Shown here piece by piece: positions 4,967 through 5,341 of a stretch of 5,341 nt of DNA. This stretch comes from Anaerolineaceae bacterium (GTDB taxonomy: Bacteria > Chloroflexota > Anaerolineae > Anaerolineales > Anaerolineaceae). Location: positions 1 to 5,341 of the forward strand of contig JAQTMA010000275.1 of NCBI GenBank assembly GCA_028714615.1, written 5' to 3'. Within the stretch, counting starts at the first letter, position 1, and each line of letters opens with the position of its first letter. Made by a program: the position numbers and the translations under genes. Under the pieces are notes generated by a model. It saw only the letters and a list, made by a program, of their open reading frames with translations. It made no database searches and was not told the DNA's origin.

Positions 4967-4999
4967 GGCTGGCCATCCTGCCAGCCTGGACGTATCCAG
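4967..4999 (-). other. Tandem hairpins between rpmG and tRNA-Trp
   Basis: Two stems follow the rpmG stop on the minus strand: CTGGA-TACG-TCCAG (4986-4999) and a perfect 7-bp GGCTGGC/GCCAGCC (4967-4986) with a 6-base loop. They share base 4986, so pairing at the junction is exclusive by one base. No T-run follows. The second stem ends four bases before the tRNA 5' end, where RNase P cuts. Confidence 0.5.
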
Positions 5000-5000
5000 T

Positions 5001-5171
5001 TTACTTCGTTTCCCGGTGCGGAGTGTGCTTGCGGCAGCGGGGGCAGTATTTATCCAGCTCCATGCGGCCGGGATCGTTGCGGCGGTTTTTCTCCGTCGTG
5101 TAATTCCGTTCTTTGCACTCAGTGCACGCCAGTGTGATCACTGGGCGGACATCTTTCTTTTTCGAAGCCAT
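5001..5171 (-). CDS. rpmG: Large-subunit ribosomal protein bL33, zinc-binding form
   Basis: Reading 56 codons from ATG 5169-5171 to the TAA at 5001-5003 gives a protein starting [19 protein letters not shown]. It has the bL33 pattern: a basic N-terminus, the first Cys pair CTEC (Cys16, Cys19), [20 protein letters not shown] (23-42), and the second Cys pair CPRC (Cys43, Cys46). The end, KHTPHRETK, is typical. All four cysteines are present, so this is the zinc-ribbon (C+) form. The ribosome site is only AGGTG (5179-5183), seven bases before the ATG. The gene lies between tuf and tRNA-Trp, as in many bacteria. Confidence 0.95.
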   Translation of the reverse strand: MASKKKDVRPVITLACTECKERNYTTEKNRRNDPGRMELDKYCPRCRKHTPHRETK

Positions 5172-5185
5172 ACCGTTTCACCTGC

Positions 5186-5206
5186 GCAGCCCAAAGCCTG
5201 GGCTGC
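5186..5206 (-). other. Hairpin between tuf and rpmG
   Basis: GCAGCCCA and TGGGCTGC form a perfect 8-bp stem with the 5-base loop GGCTT, seven bases after the tuf stop codon and just upstream of the rpmG ribosome site. There is no T-run. An AAAGGAGC motif overlapping the tuf stop (5207-5214) lies at the foot of the stem. Confidence 0.55.
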
Positions 5207-5213
5207 TGCTCCT

Positions 5214-5341
5214 TTAGTCCAGAATCTTGGTAATCACGCCGGCGCCCACGGTGAGCCCGCCTTCGCGAATTGCAAACTTGGAGCCCTGTTCCAGCGCCAC
5301 CGGCACGATCAGCTCCACTTCCAGGTTGACGTTATCGCCGG
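5214..5341 (-). CDS. tuf: Elongation factor Tu, C-terminal end only
   Basis: Only the last 42 codons, including the TAA stop at 5214-5216, lie in the window; the gene continues past the right edge. The 41 visible residues belong to domain III of EF-Tu. They begin [19 protein letters not shown] and contain the strongly conserved [20 protein letters not shown] next to the end. EF-Tu carries aminoacyl-tRNA to the ribosome as a GTPase. Its place directly before rpmG fits the str-to-rpl gene order of many bacteria. Whether it is the only tuf copy cannot be judged here. Confidence 0.96.
   Translation of the reverse strand, partial: GDNVNLEVELIVPVALEQGSKFAIREGGLTVGAGVITKILD

Noticed and set aside
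4864..5103. Plus-strand open frame across tRNA-Trp and rpmG
   Set aside because: It overlaps a complete cloverleaf tRNA and a clear bL33 gene on the other strand.
1..5341. Mobile elements, CRISPR arrays, defence systems or horizontally acquired cargo
   Set aside because: No terminal inverted repeats, spaced direct repeats, integrase or transposase sequence are seen; every gene is a conserved core gene in conserved order apart from the partial dehydrogenase.

Overview
This window is ordinary core-genome sequence from a bacterium with moderately high G+C. Most of it is the late part of the translation/transcription super-operon, read on the minus strand: tuf (3' end only), rpmG, tRNA-Trp, secE, nusG, rplK, rplA, L10 leader, rplJ, rplL. 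A separate lexA gene reads toward it on the plus strand. The first bases hold the start of a WecC-like nucleotide-sugar dehydrogenase, divergent from lexA. My taxonomic guess is Chloroflexota, perhaps Anaerolineae. It rests on the protein flavour, the single-membrane-span SecE, the acidic N-terminal tail on NusG and a Gram-positive-type LexA box. No marker in the window proves it.

Layout, left to right. (1) 1-197, minus: 5' end of the dehydrogenase. (2) 198-359: divergent promoter region. The lexA promoter has a perfect GAAC-N4-GTTC SOS box inside its 17-nt spacer, and a weaker extended -10 promoter faces the dehydrogenase. (3) 360-1088, plus: lexA, followed by a terminator hairpin. (4) 1089-1325: convergent gap with a bidirectional terminator that also ends the ribosomal operon; 1138-1256 holds nothing I recognise. 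(5) 1326-2333, minus: rplL and rplJ, separated by a hairpin. (6) 2334-2596: rplJL leader with an L10-leader RNA, a 19-bp attenuator hairpin and a possible competing antiterminator helix. (7) 2597-3788, minus: rplA and rplK. Each has a short leader with GTGGGAGGG and CACCACAA(A)GGAG blocks that resemble the base of the 23S rRNA L1 stalk. (8) 3884-4825, minus: nusG and secE. (9) 4889-4962, minus: tRNA-Trp (CCA), between hairpins. (10) 5001-5171, minus: rpmG, a 56-codon gene. (11) 5214-5341, minus: 3' end of tuf.

The operon products act together. EF-Tu, L11, L1, L10, L12 and L33 belong to the ribosome and its GTPase-recruiting stalk, NusG couples RNA polymerase to the ribosome, and SecE is part of the protein export channel. 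The RNA structures suggest at least two feedback circuits: L1 acting on the rplK and rplA leaders, and L10-L12 acting on the rplJL leader. LexA very likely represses its own promoter through the SOS box.

I found no novel multi-gene system. The points most worth a second look are regulatory RNA: the L10 attenuator with a proposed antiterminator, and the duplicated L1-stalk-like leader.
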